64,000 nucleotides of DNA, from NCBI RefSeq assembly GCF_040802235.1, contig NC_133172.1, positions 63,743,613 through 63,807,612 of the forward strand, given 5' to 3'. The notes under the pieces were generated by a model, which saw only the letters and a list, made by a program, of their open reading frames with translations, ran no database searches and had not been told where the DNA came from. Each line of letters opens with the position of its first letter. The stretch's first letter is position 1. The DNA is from Manis javanica. Lineage: Eukaryota; Chordata; Mammalia; Pholidota; Manidae. Shown piece after piece: positions 58,201-62,039 of this stretch. Position numbers and translations under genes: made by a program.

Positions 58201-58500
58201 AGCGGCCGGTCCTTCCAACTCGGTCCCCGTCTCCGTGACTCGGGGCGGTCCCGAGCTGCCTTCTCGCGCCGGCTCAGGCGCGCGGCGGGGCCGGGGCGCG
58301 CGGGGCGGCCGCCTGGGCCATGCCCGGGCTCGGCCCCGGCCGCTCGCTCCGCCCGCCCGGGAACAAAGCGCGCACGCCGCCCCGGGCGGTCTCCGGCCTC
58401 CGCGGCCGCGCCGGGTCCGGCCGCCGCGCCTTTGGCTCGCGGGCGCCGGGCTCCGGGCTCCGGCTGCCGCGCGCTCGCCCGAGCGTCTCACGGGGCCCCG
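7285..58500 (-). CDS. CBFA2T3: CBFA2T3 (MTG16/ETO2), transcriptional corepressor of the ETO family; complete coding region
   Basis: Coding segments (minus, 5' to 3') are 27765-27885, 24824-24901, 20505-20746, 20298-20387, 16261-16445, 15427-15647, 13099-13184, 12404-12599, 11919-11987, 10612-10802 and 8923-9222, with exon 1 (about 58154-58500) non-coding. These sum to 1779 nt (592 residues), or 566 residues without the 78-nt cassette. Domains in order are: Pro-rich N-terminus, NHR1/TAFH (about 112-207), NHR2 oligomerisation helix (about 318-383), NHR3 helix (about 424-493) and MYND zinc finger (495-531). The MYND spacing is C-X2-C-X7-C-X2-C-X5-C-X3-C-X7-H-X3-C, with all ligands present. The family does not bind DNA itself; it bridges factors such as TAL1/E-proteins and GATA1 complexes to NCoR/SMRT and HDACs in the nucleus. 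It acts in haematopoietic stem and progenitor cells and is a leukaemia fusion partner (RUNX1-CBFA2T3, CBFA2T3-GLIS2). Paralogue-specific stretches ([29 protein letters not shown]) favour CBFA2T3 over RUNX1T1 or CBFA2T2. Confidence 0.96.
7301..7328 (-). terminator. Two AATAAA poly(A) signals at the CBFA2T3 3' end
   Basis: On the minus strand AATAAA occurs at 7323-7328 and again at 7301-7306, about 1.6 kb after the stop codon. A T-rich (plus strand) tract follows. Cleavage is expected about 10-30 nt downstream, near 7275-7310. Confidence 0.75.
7556..7561 (-). terminator. Possible proximal alternative poly(A) signal
   Basis: AATAAA on the minus strand inside the 3' UTR, about 230 nt before the distal pair. 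Use of this site cannot be judged from sequence. Confidence 0.35.
8923..9222 (-). CDS. CBFA2T3: CBFA2T3 exon 12 coding part: MYND zinc finger (NHR4) and C-terminal tail
   Basis: This segment encodes residues 494-592 and then TGA. It opens [20 protein letters not shown], and all eight MYND ligands are present (C495, C498, C506, C509, C515, C519, H527, C531). In the family this finger binds PPPLI-type motifs in NCoR/SMRT. The tail from about residue 533 is Pro/Ser/Gly-rich and disordered, ending GPLDAAPH. The acceptor CCACCCAG is pyrimidine-rich, and the exon continues into the 3' UTR. Confidence 0.96.
   Translation of the reverse strand, partial: SCWNCGRKASETCSGCNAARYCGSFCQHKDWERHHHVCGQGLQGPTALAADSVPGQPDATSSLGPCLPGGAASPSEASNTGSSRPGSPGPPGPLDAAPH
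9223..10611 (-). other. CBFA2T3 intron 11
   Basis: A 1.39-kb intron with donor GTAGGG and acceptor CCACCCAG. Nothing is recognised apart from a MIR-like fragment near 10405-10490. Confidence 0.75.
10405..10490 (+). repeat. MIR SINE fragment
   Basis: It resembles the MIR core: TTTGAGTGACAGCCCTGCC, then TCACGACCCAGAGCAAGCC and GGGGCCTCAGTTCCCTCACC, matching the consensus order of accurate-position motifs. Confidence 0.65.
10612..10802 (-). CDS. CBFA2T3: CBFA2T3 exon 11: NHR3 helical region
   Basis: Encodes residues 431-493 after a split Glu codon: [18 protein letters not shown] and onward to [10 protein letters not shown]. This long charged, mostly helical segment is NHR3, which contributes to cofactor contacts and, in MTG proteins, to binding the PKA RII subunit. 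The acceptor is CTCGGCAG; the donor GTAGGG is less ideal than GTRAGT. Confidence 0.95.
10803..11918 (-). other. CBFA2T3 intron 10
   Basis: A 1.1-kb intron with donor GTGAGT (after exon 10) and acceptor CTCGGCAG. A stretch around 11028-11110 (AGTCTGCATTCCTAACAGG through CACTTTGAGAGCTC) resembles the end of a MER5-type hAT transposon. Otherwise nothing is recognised. Confidence 0.65.
11919..11987 (-). CDS. CBFA2T3: CBFA2T3 exon 10
   Basis: This 69-nt exon encodes residues 408-429 plus split codons at both ends: [20 protein letters not shown] then KA. It links the disordered region after NHR2 to NHR3. Acceptor GTGTTTCAG and donor GTGAGT are both strong. It is phase 1 at both ends. Confidence 0.95.
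11988..12403 (-). other. CBFA2T3 intron 9
   Basis: A 416-nt GC-rich intron with donor GTGGGC and acceptor TTTCAG. I see no recognisable element in it. Confidence 0.75.
12404..12599 (-). CDS. CBFA2T3: CBFA2T3 exon 9: second half of NHR2 oligomerisation helix
   Basis: Encodes residues 342-406, beginning [15 protein letters not shown] and [18 protein letters not shown], then a Pro/Ala/Ser linker. In ETO proteins this heptad-repeat helix forms the tetramer needed for repression. The sequence DVAEK differs from the DMVEK I recall in human family members (see findings). Acceptor TCTGCAG; the donor GTGGGC is acceptable but not ideal. Confidence 0.94.
12600..13098 (-). other. CBFA2T3 intron 8
   Basis: A 499-nt intron with donor GTGAGT and acceptor CTGCAG. 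GC-rich, with no recognisable element. Confidence 0.75.
13099..13184 (-). CDS. CBFA2T3: CBFA2T3 exon 8: start of NHR2
   Basis: This 86-nt exon encodes residues 314-341: [19 protein letters not shown] to EEWKHLNN. This is the nearly invariant first half of the NHR2 helix in all three family members. Acceptor CCCCCGCAG and donor GTGAGT. It joins exon 9 in phase 0. Confidence 0.96.
13185..15426 (-). other. CBFA2T3 intron 7
   Basis: A 2.24-kb intron with donor GTGAGG and acceptor CCGCAG. MIR-like fragments occur near 13840-13920 (plus orientation, GTGCCTCAGTTTCCCTACCC) and 14025-14100 (minus orientation, GGTCACCCAAGG). A GATA-type site (AGATAAG, minus strand) lies near 13779. Nothing else is recognised. 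Confidence 0.6.
15427..15647 (-). CDS. CBFA2T3: CBFA2T3 exon 7: linker between NHR1 and NHR2
   Basis: Encodes residues 240-312: [20 protein letters not shown] followed by [18 protein letters not shown]. The segment is Pro/Ser-rich and disordered, and in this family the region contains nuclear localisation and cofactor-binding sequence. The end ([20 protein letters not shown]) is more diverged from the human sequence I recall than the rest. The split Arg and Val codons at its ends fit exons 6 and 8. Donor GTGAGG. Confidence 0.94.
15648..16260 (-). other. CBFA2T3 intron 6
   Basis: A 613-nt intron with an unusual donor, GTACCA, and acceptor GGACCAG. I see no recognisable element. Confidence 0.7.
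16261..16445 (-). CDS. CBFA2T3: CBFA2T3 exon 6: end of NHR1/TAFH and following linker
   Basis: Encodes residues 178-238: [20 protein letters not shown], then [14 protein letters not shown], which closes the TAFH fold. The Ser/Arg-rich [19 protein letters not shown] follows. The acceptor CCCTGCAG is good; the donor AG/GTACCA is weak, but the reading frame continues exactly into exon 7. Confidence 0.95.
16446..20297 (-). other. CBFA2T3 intron 5
   Basis: A 3.85-kb intron with donor GTGAGA. It contains MIR-like fragments (about 16523-16582, plus; about 19145-19258, minus) and an L2 3' segment (19680-19910). A short AT-rich patch at about 18655-18685 includes GTAAATATTT, a forkhead-like site. Long open frames here (for example 16291-17550) are chance frames in GC-rich DNA. 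Confidence 0.6.
19680..19910 (+). repeat. L2 LINE 3' segment
   Basis: Pyrimidine-rich sequence with the L2 landmarks CAGGGCCTTTGCACATGCTT and CCTGGACAGCTCTGTCCCC, followed by TCATCAGAACCTCCCTGTTC, in the consensus order. Confidence 0.65.
20298..20387 (-). CDS. CBFA2T3: CBFA2T3 exon 5: middle of NHR1/TAFH
   Basis: This 90-nt exon, phase 0 at both ends, encodes residues 148-177: [20 protein letters not shown] and [10 protein letters not shown]. It is the most conserved part of the TAFH domain, which binds activation domains of E-proteins and related partners. Acceptor CTTCTGCAG and donor GTGAGA. Confidence 0.97.
20388..20504 (-). other. CBFA2T3 intron 4
   Basis: A very short intron (117 nt) with GTGAGT donor and CTTCTGCAG acceptor. 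It stays open in one frame on the minus strand, so reading through it gives a misleading long open frame. Confidence 0.85.
20505..20746 (-). CDS. CBFA2T3: CBFA2T3 exon 4: Ser/Thr-rich segment and start of NHR1/TAFH
   Basis: Begins TG/ATG, completing a Leu codon with either exon 2 (C) or exon 3 (T). It then encodes residues 68-147: [20 protein letters not shown] to [20 protein letters not shown] and [10 protein letters not shown]. The acceptor is TCCTTCCACAG and the donor GTGAGT. The phase-1 start is what allows exon 3 to be included or skipped without a frame change. Confidence 0.97.
21690..21945 (+). repeat. Degenerate CA/GTGCAC-type microsatellite
   Basis: Dense alternating purine-pyrimidine sequence: GCACGCACAGACACACACGT, then GCATACACACATGAGCACAC and CATGCGCACATATGCACATG. 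It is interrupted throughout. Alternating Pu-Py tracts can adopt Z-DNA; that is general knowledge, not shown here. Confidence 0.75.
24345..24505 (-). repeat. MIR SINE, minus orientation
   Basis: The order of motifs is the reverse complement of MIR: GAGCACCCGGTGTGTGCCAG, TCCATTTTACAGGCGGGGAA, ACTGAGCCCAGGAGCTGAGA, then AGCTGGGACTCGACC. Confidence 0.75.
24824..24901 (-). CDS. CBFA2T3: CBFA2T3 exon 3: 78-nt cassette containing an internal start (MVCLL)
   Basis: After a split His codon, residues 42-66 read [20 protein letters not shown] and then SMVCL; L67 spans the junction. Acceptor TTGCTTACAG and donor GTAAGT are both strong, and the exon is phase 1 at both ends. The matching human segment is present in the long isoform, and human short-isoform translation is described as starting at the MVCLL methionine. 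Because exons 2 and 4 also join in frame directly, this behaves as a cassette. It is too short to stand out as an open frame; I found it by recognising [12 protein letters not shown]. Confidence 0.92.
24902..27764 (-). other. CBFA2T3 intron 2
   Basis: A 2.86-kb intron with donor GTGAGT and an acceptor in an AT-rich context (TTTTCTTATTTTGCTTACAG). A GATA-type site (AGATAAG, minus strand) lies near 25768, and a MIR in minus orientation sits at about 27395-27580. Any promoter of the short isoform would be expected here or further upstream, but I see no CpG island. Confidence 0.6.
27395..27580 (-). repeat. MIR SINE, minus orientation
   Basis: It contains CCAGAGAGGTTAAGCAGCTT, then GTCCACACAGCTACAAAGC and GCTAGGATTTGAACCTCAAA in the order of reverse-complemented MIR. 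This is one of the best-preserved copies in the window. Confidence 0.85.
27765..27914 (-). CDS. CBFA2T3: CBFA2T3 exon 2: start codon (27883-27885) and Pro-rich N-terminus
   Basis: From ATG at 27883-27885 this encodes 40 residues, [20 protein letters not shown] and onward to HLSFTPHT, then one base of the next codon. The MPDSP start is shared by RUNX1T1 and CBFA2T3. The context GCAGCAATGC has an A in place of the ideal -3 purine neighbourhood and is moderate. The exon's upstream limit is 27914 (acceptor CTGTCTCCAG); a second AG would give 27908 in the same frame. The upstream in-frame codons ([10 protein letters not shown]) match the human VDRKAKASA stretch, so longer isoforms could read through here. 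Donor GTGAGT. Confidence 0.93.
30315..30390 (+). repeat. MIR SINE fragment
   Basis: MIR core: TCGGCTGTGTGACCTCAGCA followed by GGTCACTTCACCTCTGAGCT and CTGTGAGG, matching the consensus order. Confidence 0.7.
31240..31280. promoter_or_regulatory. Short AT-rich TAAT-motif cluster in intron 1
   Basis: GGCTATTAAATATCATTATA followed by ATTATTATTCTG sits in an otherwise GC-rich stretch and offers several overlapping homeobox-type TAAT cores. It may be a small conserved non-coding element or simply a chance AT island. Confidence 0.25.
33600..33850 (+). repeat. L2 LINE 3' segment
   Basis: L2 landmarks in consensus order: CAGGGCCTTTACACTGCTAT, CCAGAAATCCCTTCCTGACA, TCCATGTCTTTGTCCAATCG, then CTTCTCAGTGAAACC and a terminal GCACCAGGCACACAG. 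Confidence 0.75.
34185..34285 (-). repeat. MIR SINE fragment, minus orientation
   Basis: It shows CCACTTCACAGACAGGGAAG, then CTGAGGTCCAGTCACACAGC, the signature of the reverse-complemented MIR core. Confidence 0.65.
35560..35900. promoter_or_regulatory. CpG-enriched block with TATA-like box and strong plus-strand splice donor
   Basis: Around 35560-35900 the density of CG dinucleotides rises above the intronic background. On the plus strand CCCG/GTGAGTAAC near 35678-35689 is an excellent donor, followed at once by TATAAAATACGG near 35697-35708. It might be an antisense or alternative first exon or an enhancer. No transcript is evident from the sequence. Confidence 0.25.
36395..36485 (-). repeat. 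MIR SINE fragment, minus orientation
   Basis: It shows GAGTGACAGATGGGAAGACC then GAGGCACGGAGCAGGG and CAGGTCACACAGCCACCACG, in reverse-complement MIR order. Confidence 0.7.
36990..37378 (+). repeat. L2 LINE 3' end
   Basis: It carries GCAGGGCCTCTGCACCTGCT in the middle and the L2 3' terminus CCTGGCACTTAGTAGGTGCT followed by CTGACTGACTGATGGG. The copy is GC-drifted but in the correct order. Confidence 0.75.
37600..37981 (+). repeat. MLT1-like (MaLR) LTR remnant
   Basis: It contains CCTCAGTTCTTCACCCTCTC and GACTTGCTCTGGCTAATAGG. The end matches MLT1 well: GAGCCAATAATGGTGGTTTT, AAGCCACTAAATTTTGGGAG, then TTTGTTACACAGCAATGGCT and a terminal TGATACA. This is an ancient non-coding LTR shared across mammals. 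Confidence 0.8.
38140..38880 (+). repeat. L1M-type LINE 3' remnants, GC-drifted
   Basis: Segments resemble L1 3' regions: TTTTTCTAAGGAAATTACCA, then CAGCACTGCTCATGAGAACG, AGAGGGCTGCTTAAATGAAT and CAGTGCCCCTCCTAGGCACA. A later stretch (38750-38870) reads like the AATATGGAAAAGGG region. No open frame survives. Boundaries are approximate, and more than one fragment may be present. Confidence 0.6.
39425..39726 (+). repeat. Tigger2/MER28-type DNA transposon remnant (non-autonomous)
   Basis: It closely follows the Tigger2/MER28 pattern as I recall it: GGCCTATTGTTGACTGGAAG, CATAAAC-type core with CACATTTTGTATGTTACACA, TATTATATATGGTATTCTTA, then CACAGTTCAAATCCATGTTG and the terminal inverted repeat GTTGTTCAAGAGTCAACTG at about 39708-39726. 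The opposite end is decayed near 39425. There is no transposase coding sequence. Confidence 0.8.
39738..39795 (+). repeat. GGGT/GGAT microsatellite
   Basis: GTGGGTGGGTGGAGG followed by GGTGGATGGGTGGTCGGATG and GGTGGGTGGGTGG. It lies immediately after the Tigger end. Confidence 0.85.
42770..42930. promoter_or_regulatory. AT-rich FOX/homeobox motif block in intron 1
   Basis: About 160 bp of AT-rich DNA inside GC-rich intron. It holds an inverted forkhead pair TGTTTATGTAAACA (42821-42834), CAATTAA at 42854-42860, CAATTAACTCATCC from 42886, and two copies of TTAATTAC at 42905-42912 and 42917-42924, spaced 12 bp. It does not resemble a repeat I know. This looks like a conserved enhancer core, but conservation cannot be seen from one genome. 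Confidence 0.4.
45788..45841. promoter_or_regulatory. Paired AP-1 / NF-E2 (MARE-like) motifs in intron 1
   Basis: TGACTCAT (45788-45795) and TGCTGAGTCAC (45831-45841, the NF-E2/MARE consensus) are 43 bp apart. Between them the 10-mer CAAAGGGCCC occurs twice (45801-45810 and 45821-45830). NF-E2 and small-Maf factors act in erythroid and megakaryocytic cells, where CBFA2T3 is active, so an enhancer role is plausible inference. Confidence 0.35.
45910..45985 (+). repeat. 76-bp local duplication, copy A
   Basis: It matches copy B (47978-48053) at 73 of 76 positions by direct reading, with the same orientation and an offset of 2068 bp. The core CTCCATTCGACACAGGGGAC may derive from an old MIR. Confidence 0.85.
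47978..48053 (+). repeat. 76-bp local duplication, copy B
   Basis: Partner of copy A (45910-45985), with three mismatches. The flanks on either side do not align, so the shared unit is short. Confidence 0.85.
49540..50120 (+). repeat. L1-type LINE 3' remnant, strongly GC-drifted
   Basis: Landmarks in L1 3' order: TGTCCACAACAGCCAAGAGG, TGGACGTCCACCAACCAGTG, GAAATCCACACGATGAAAAG, GACTCCATGTATGTGAATCG and ATTCATGGCTGCCGGAGCCA. A second similar piece, AAGTGAGATGCCAGATAGAA, occurs at about 50084. Short open frames here are decay products. Confidence 0.65.
51455..51560 (+). repeat. AT-rich ancient repeat fragment (MER5/hAT-like, tentative)
   Basis: AAATAGCTGCATGCCGAAAC followed by TTGGATGTATTGGGTTAAAT and AAAATGTGTCACTAAAA resembles a widespread mammalian hAT-type remnant. 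The family name is from memory and uncertain. Confidence 0.4.
52395..52500 (+). repeat. MIR SINE
   Basis: MIR order is clear: GGAGTCAGATGACCGGCTTC, CTGAGCTGGAATCCCACCTC, TGCCACCAAGTGGTTATGG, then GCCTCAGTTTCCCCCCATGA. Confidence 0.75.
52830..52930 (-). repeat. MIR SINE fragment, minus orientation
   Basis: AAATGGGTGACGCAGAGAGG, then GAACTTGCTGAAGGTCACAC and ACTGACTAGG, in reverse-complement MIR order. Confidence 0.65.
54343..54773 (+). mobile_element. Solo endogenous retroviral LTR with 5-bp target-site duplication
   Basis: The LTR spans 54348-54768 (421 bp), starting TGTGGATGCAG and ending GGCAAGACA. It is flanked by identical GCCAG at 54343-54347 and 54769-54773. It has a TATA box (CTCTATATAAAG, TATATAA at 54444-54450) and a poly(A) signal AATAAA (54660-54665), placed as in a U3-R-U5 structure on the plus strand. 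No internal retroviral genes flank it, so it is a solo LTR left by recombination. The intact ends and signals suggest it is younger than the other repeats. It lies antisense in CBFA2T3 intron 1, about 3.4 kb from exon 1. The family is not identified; a 5-bp duplication occurs in several ERV classes. Confidence 0.85.
55922..55956 (+). repeat. Short CA/GTGCAC microsatellite
   Basis: ACACACACGTGTGCGTGCAC followed by GCACACACACAC, an interrupted alternating purine-pyrimidine tract. Confidence 0.8.
58154..58500 (-). other. CBFA2T3: CBFA2T3 exon 1, inferred 5' leader (right end uncertain)
   Basis: It ends GCCGGACA before the donor GTAAGT. Spliced to exon 2, the frame of MPDSPAEV runs back through exon 1 without any ATG to an in-frame TGA at 58488-58490. 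This exon therefore adds only untranslated sequence and the start is in exon 2. The right end is arbitrary. No sequence like the human N-terminal extension (MPASRLRDRAAS) was found here. Confidence 0.6.
58274..58321 (-). other. Candidate upstream ORF in CBFA2T3 exon 1 (15 codons)
   Basis: ATG at 58319-58321 opens [15 protein letters not shown] and stops at 58274-58276, wholly within the leader. It counts only if transcription starts to the right of 58321. A longer in-frame version would start at 58565-58567 (MAQRRRRRRG). Confidence 0.35.
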
Positions 58501-58540
58501 CGGCCCCCGCCCCGCGCGCCCCGCCCCCGCCTCCTGCCCC

Positions 58541-58558
58541 CCGCCGCCGCCGCCGCCG
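58541..58558. repeat. (CCG)6 trinucleotide tract in the CpG island
   Basis: Six perfect CCG units on the plus strand, which is CGG on the CBFA2T3 sense strand, in the promoter or possible leader. Such tracts are often length-polymorphic. Confidence 0.9.
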
Positions 58559-59533
58559 CTGCGCCACCTGCCTCCCGCTCGGCGCCCATCGCGCTCGGCT
58601 CCGCCCCGGGGCGCCCGCCGCGGGAGAGGCGCCCGGGCTCGGTGCGGGGCCAGCGCGGGAGAGGGGCTCTGCCCGCTCCCGCCGTTCCCCCGCCGGGGCG
58701 GCCGAGGAGCCCGGGCGCGCCCCGAGAACTCGGCCGGGGGTCCCGGGCCCCTAGAGCTCAGCCGGGGCGGGGGCTCAGCTGCGGGCGCGCGCGGTGCTGT
58801 GGGGCGAGGCTCCGGGTGCGGCGGGAGGGGAGCCAGGGTGCCATGGGCAGTGCCGTGGGGCGGGCGCGCGGGGTGCCGGGGGGAGCGCCCGGTGCGACGG
58901 GGAGAGGGGTGCGCACTGCTCTGTGGGGTGGGGGCGCGGGGTGTCTCGGGAGTGACAGTGAAGGGGCCGTGCGAGGCTCACTCCGCGCCCGCGCCCCCCC
59001 GCCGGCTCCCCAGGCCGCGCCCTGGGCGGGCGGGTGGAGGCCTGCAGCCGAGCGCGCCGCGCCGCACACCCACCTCGGAGCAGTGGCGGCCGCCAGCCTC
59101 GCGGTTTTGAGAGCCGCGGCGGTGGCTTCCCGGCGGGAGGCGAGCAGCGGGCACCCCTCCTCCGGCCGCCCGCCCGCGGGGTGGACCCGGAAGGGCCCCT
59201 GGCCGCCGCCGCGATCTGCCGGCAGGGGGCGCCCTTGCCCGGTCGCGCGCCGGGTCACCCGGGTCCTGGTCGCGAGTGAACCGAGCAAAAGTGCAGGGGG
59301 CGCAGGCTCCCCGCGCTGGGCGCTCCGGCCTGGGGCGTTTGCATGCGCTGTGCGTTTGCTTGTCATTTCACTGAATGTCCGACTGCAGAAACGCACCCGA
59401 GCTCCCCTCCTCTCACCCGCCTGCAGCCCTGGCCCGACCTCTCTACTCCTGCCCACCTGGCCTCGTTCCTTAAAGTGCTTTGTGGCATGTTGGAGGCATT
59501 TGACCGGTTAATACGTTTTGATAAAATCGGTCT

Positions 59534-59553
59534 TTTTCCTTCCTTCCTTTCCC
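59534..59553 (-). promoter_or_regulatory. GGAA (ETS-type) repeat upstream of the CpG island
   Basis: On the minus strand this reads GGGAAAGGAAGGAAGGAAAA, giving four GGAA cores. Such tracts bind ETS factors, including PU.1 and FLI1. Its role for this haematopoietic gene is inference. Confidence 0.35.
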
Positions 59554-59954
59554 AACCCAGGGTGCACTTCATTTCCTAGAGACAAGCTGGGGCCCGGGGT
59601 CATGGTCTGAGGTCTTGGGAGACAGAGGGGCCAGAACTTAAGAACAGCAGGACCCTGATTTGCATCTCTTCAGCATAAATCTGCTTATGATGGTCCAAGG
59701 TCCCCAATTATCCCCAAGTATAAAAATATAGCAATGTGCCCCCAAAAAATCCCTCTCCTTCCCAGTTTGCTCCACAGGGCCTGTTATCCCCCAGCCTCAA
59801 CCTCTCCTTGACTGAGCTCTGCCTATCTGAGCTGAGCAGGACAGAGGAGGCTGCCAGACACACAGAATGTGGGGCCTGGGAGGTGGGAGGGCCGCCCTCA
59901 CCCCATCACCCCCTATCTACCCCCAGGGGCACTGGGCAGGGGTCTCATCAGCTT

Positions 59955-60070
59955 GGTCACCAACTAGCTGCATGGCCTGCCGGCTCCCTGACCTCCTGAG
60001 CCCCTGTCCTTGTAGAAATAAGAGAGGGTGTTGTAAATGATTAAATTGTAATGCAATGTCTGGCATCCAC
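59955..60070 (+). repeat. MIR SINE
   Basis: AACTAGCTGCATGGCCTGCC, GAAATAAGAGAGGGTGTTGT, AAATGATTAAATTGTAATGC, then AATGTCTGGCAT, in MIR consensus order. Confidence 0.75.
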
Positions 60071-60577
60071 ATTCCCCTGGCATTTAGGATGTCTTAAATG
60101 TGGATTCAGTCCAGTCCTCACCAAAAGCAGAGGACCCGGAGCCCATTTCAGAGAAGAATGTGGATCTAAAAGTGTCCAGCGCGTTGCTTACAGCCACTTC
60201 TTGGTGCCGCCCGCCTTACTCACTTCATGGACTCTGAGATAGCATTGGTGTTAAGATGCACCATTATGTTATGTGCCACTAGGCAAGGAGAACATGCTCC
60301 CCATTATCATCTTCAAATTCCTATAGATTTCAGAGATGGTAACATGTAAAGGAGTGGGCCAGGTGGGGCAATTCAGACAGCCTGAAGCCAGCATCGGGGG
60401 TCTCGGCTGGTTGGGAGGTAACTGCTGCCCCAGACAACTGCTGCACTCACACACAGCGTTAGCAGAAGCTGGGCCCAACCTGGGGTCCTCTGCAACTCGA
60501 CCTCCTACAAACAGCACGTCCCTCTTGGAACGGGGCTGATACAGGCATGGTGCTGAAAGCCACTGGAGAAACAACAG

Positions 60578-60617
60578 ATCCCAGAACACTGTGGACAATC
60601 CCAGAACACTGTGGACA
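60578..60617 (+). repeat. Perfect 20-bp tandem duplication
   Basis: The unit ATCCCAGAACACTGTGGACA occurs twice back to back (60578-60597 and 60598-60617) with no mismatch. Confidence 0.95.
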
Positions 60618-62039
60618 GAACTGCGGCGACGAAAGATGTGCTGTGGGCTGTGTCAGCCCCAGGGGCTCTTCCTGCCCGAGGAGCTGGTGGGCAAGGGAAG
60701 ACCAGTGGAGGCGAGGCTTGCGAGCAGTGACCGGGTCAGACCCGCAGGCTGGGCTGGCGCAGCTGGGCCACATCAGAGTCATGGCAGTAGCTCTCCATTT
60801 GAGGAAGGCTTGTTAAGGGCAGGTGCTGAGCATTTTCCCACTCAGTAATCACCTGGCGGCCAGGCAGGTGCCACTGGAGCCCCGTTCACAGTGGAGGCAC
60901 ACAGGGTGCAGGTGGGGGGCCCTCCCACCCTGACCCCTCACCGCCCAGTCTCCCTGGTTTCTCCTGTTGGAAATGGCTTAGCCACACCTCCTGGGCACTG
61001 CGAGGTGACGTTTAAGGAAAAATGTTCCATCCCTGCCCAAAAGATGTGTGCGGCCTGCTGGCATGGCAAAGCTCACCTACAGAGATCAGATCTGAAGGCA
61101 AGTTCCCCTGAAGGCAGACGGAAGCGCAGAGCCGGGGGGATTTGGGATACGCGGTGCGGCCCCCACCTTGCCAGTGTCCACAGAGGCAACAGACCGATTC
61201 AGTGAAAGGGGCCACTGCCCGGCCCTCATAGCATGGCAGCTGCCCCCACTACGGGTGGCTCTGTCCAGCATCTAGCCCCTCAATGTACAGCATGGAGTGG
61301 GAGCGTCAAGGCTGGGGCCGGCATGGGGTCCTCACTTATGGCTGGATGCTCTGGGGGGCCTGGCCCTACCATCCTTTGGAAGACAGCCCATTCTGTCCAC
61401 CTGTCCGGCTGCAATTCCCTTCAGTCGGCGTGTGCTGGCTTTCCCTCTGACAAGAAGCCCTAAAAGGTGTGTCCATGTGTGACTTCTCTTACCCCGCGGT
61501 CCCCATCTCAGGGTTCTGAAAAAGACTCAACTTTTAAATATTTGCTAGCATCATCCCTGCACCAGGTTATCTCTGCAGCAATAACCCTGATGCCCAACAG
61601 GAGCTGCCACACAGGGCCCTTGCAGAACCCTGGGAGGTGGTTCCTGCCCCCAGGGCCCAGGGAGCTCGGATGCTTGAATGTCACAGGCTGGTCTTTGGCA
61701 GAGCTGGGTCTCACCAGGCGTGGGAGTCCAGGCCATCAGCCTCTGCAGACCTACTGGTCTTTTAAAAAATTCTGAGTGACGAAGGGCTACCTCAAACATG
61801 TCTATTATATCTAACAGACAAACAGAAGTTTTAAATAGCTGCCAAGTATATAAAACCTGACATACTGTAAATATGGATATTTTAAAATAAAAGGTTGCCT
61901 GATGGACTAGATGCCTTAGCAATATGATGGCCACAATTATCCATTTAAAATACATGAGTAAATGCTTCTCCAACATCTGAACATTAACAGCTCTCTCTGA
62001 AACAAAGAGACTCCAGATAAAAACTTTGAAAGCATGATC

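Larger units (their letters stand above)
58070..59340 (-). promoter_or_regulatory. CBFA2T3: CpG island promoter of CBFA2T3
   Basis: CG dinucleotides are very dense from about 58070 to 59340, with repeated GC boxes (CCGCCC/GGGCGG), for example at about 58350 and 58518-58528. There is no TATA box or obvious CCAAT in the stretch, as is usual for such promoters. The strong minus-strand donor GTAAGT at 58148-58153 places the first exon at its left side. The exact transcription start cannot be read from sequence; 58.3-58.6 kb is a guess. Confidence 0.8.
59341..62039. other. Upstream flank of CBFA2T3 without recognised genes
   Basis: Unique sequence of moderate GC with a MIR (59955-60070), a GGAA tract (59534-59553), an octamer motif ATTTGCAT (59658-59665) and a perfect 20-bp tandem duplication (60578-60617). 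The last 300 bases are AT-rich. No exon with splice signals and family similarity was found. Confidence 0.6.

Noticed and set aside
58150..58491. Open frame beginning [11 protein letters not shown] as a possible CBFA2T3 N-terminus
   Set aside because: At the 58154 donor it is in phase 2, so splicing to exon 2 puts it out of frame with MPDSPAEV.
57769..59511. 580-codon open frame on the plus strand across the CpG island
   Set aside because: Extreme GC content removes stop codons by chance. The translation is Arg/Pro/Ala/Gly-rich low complexity with no family similarity, and the strand is opposite to the promoter's gene.
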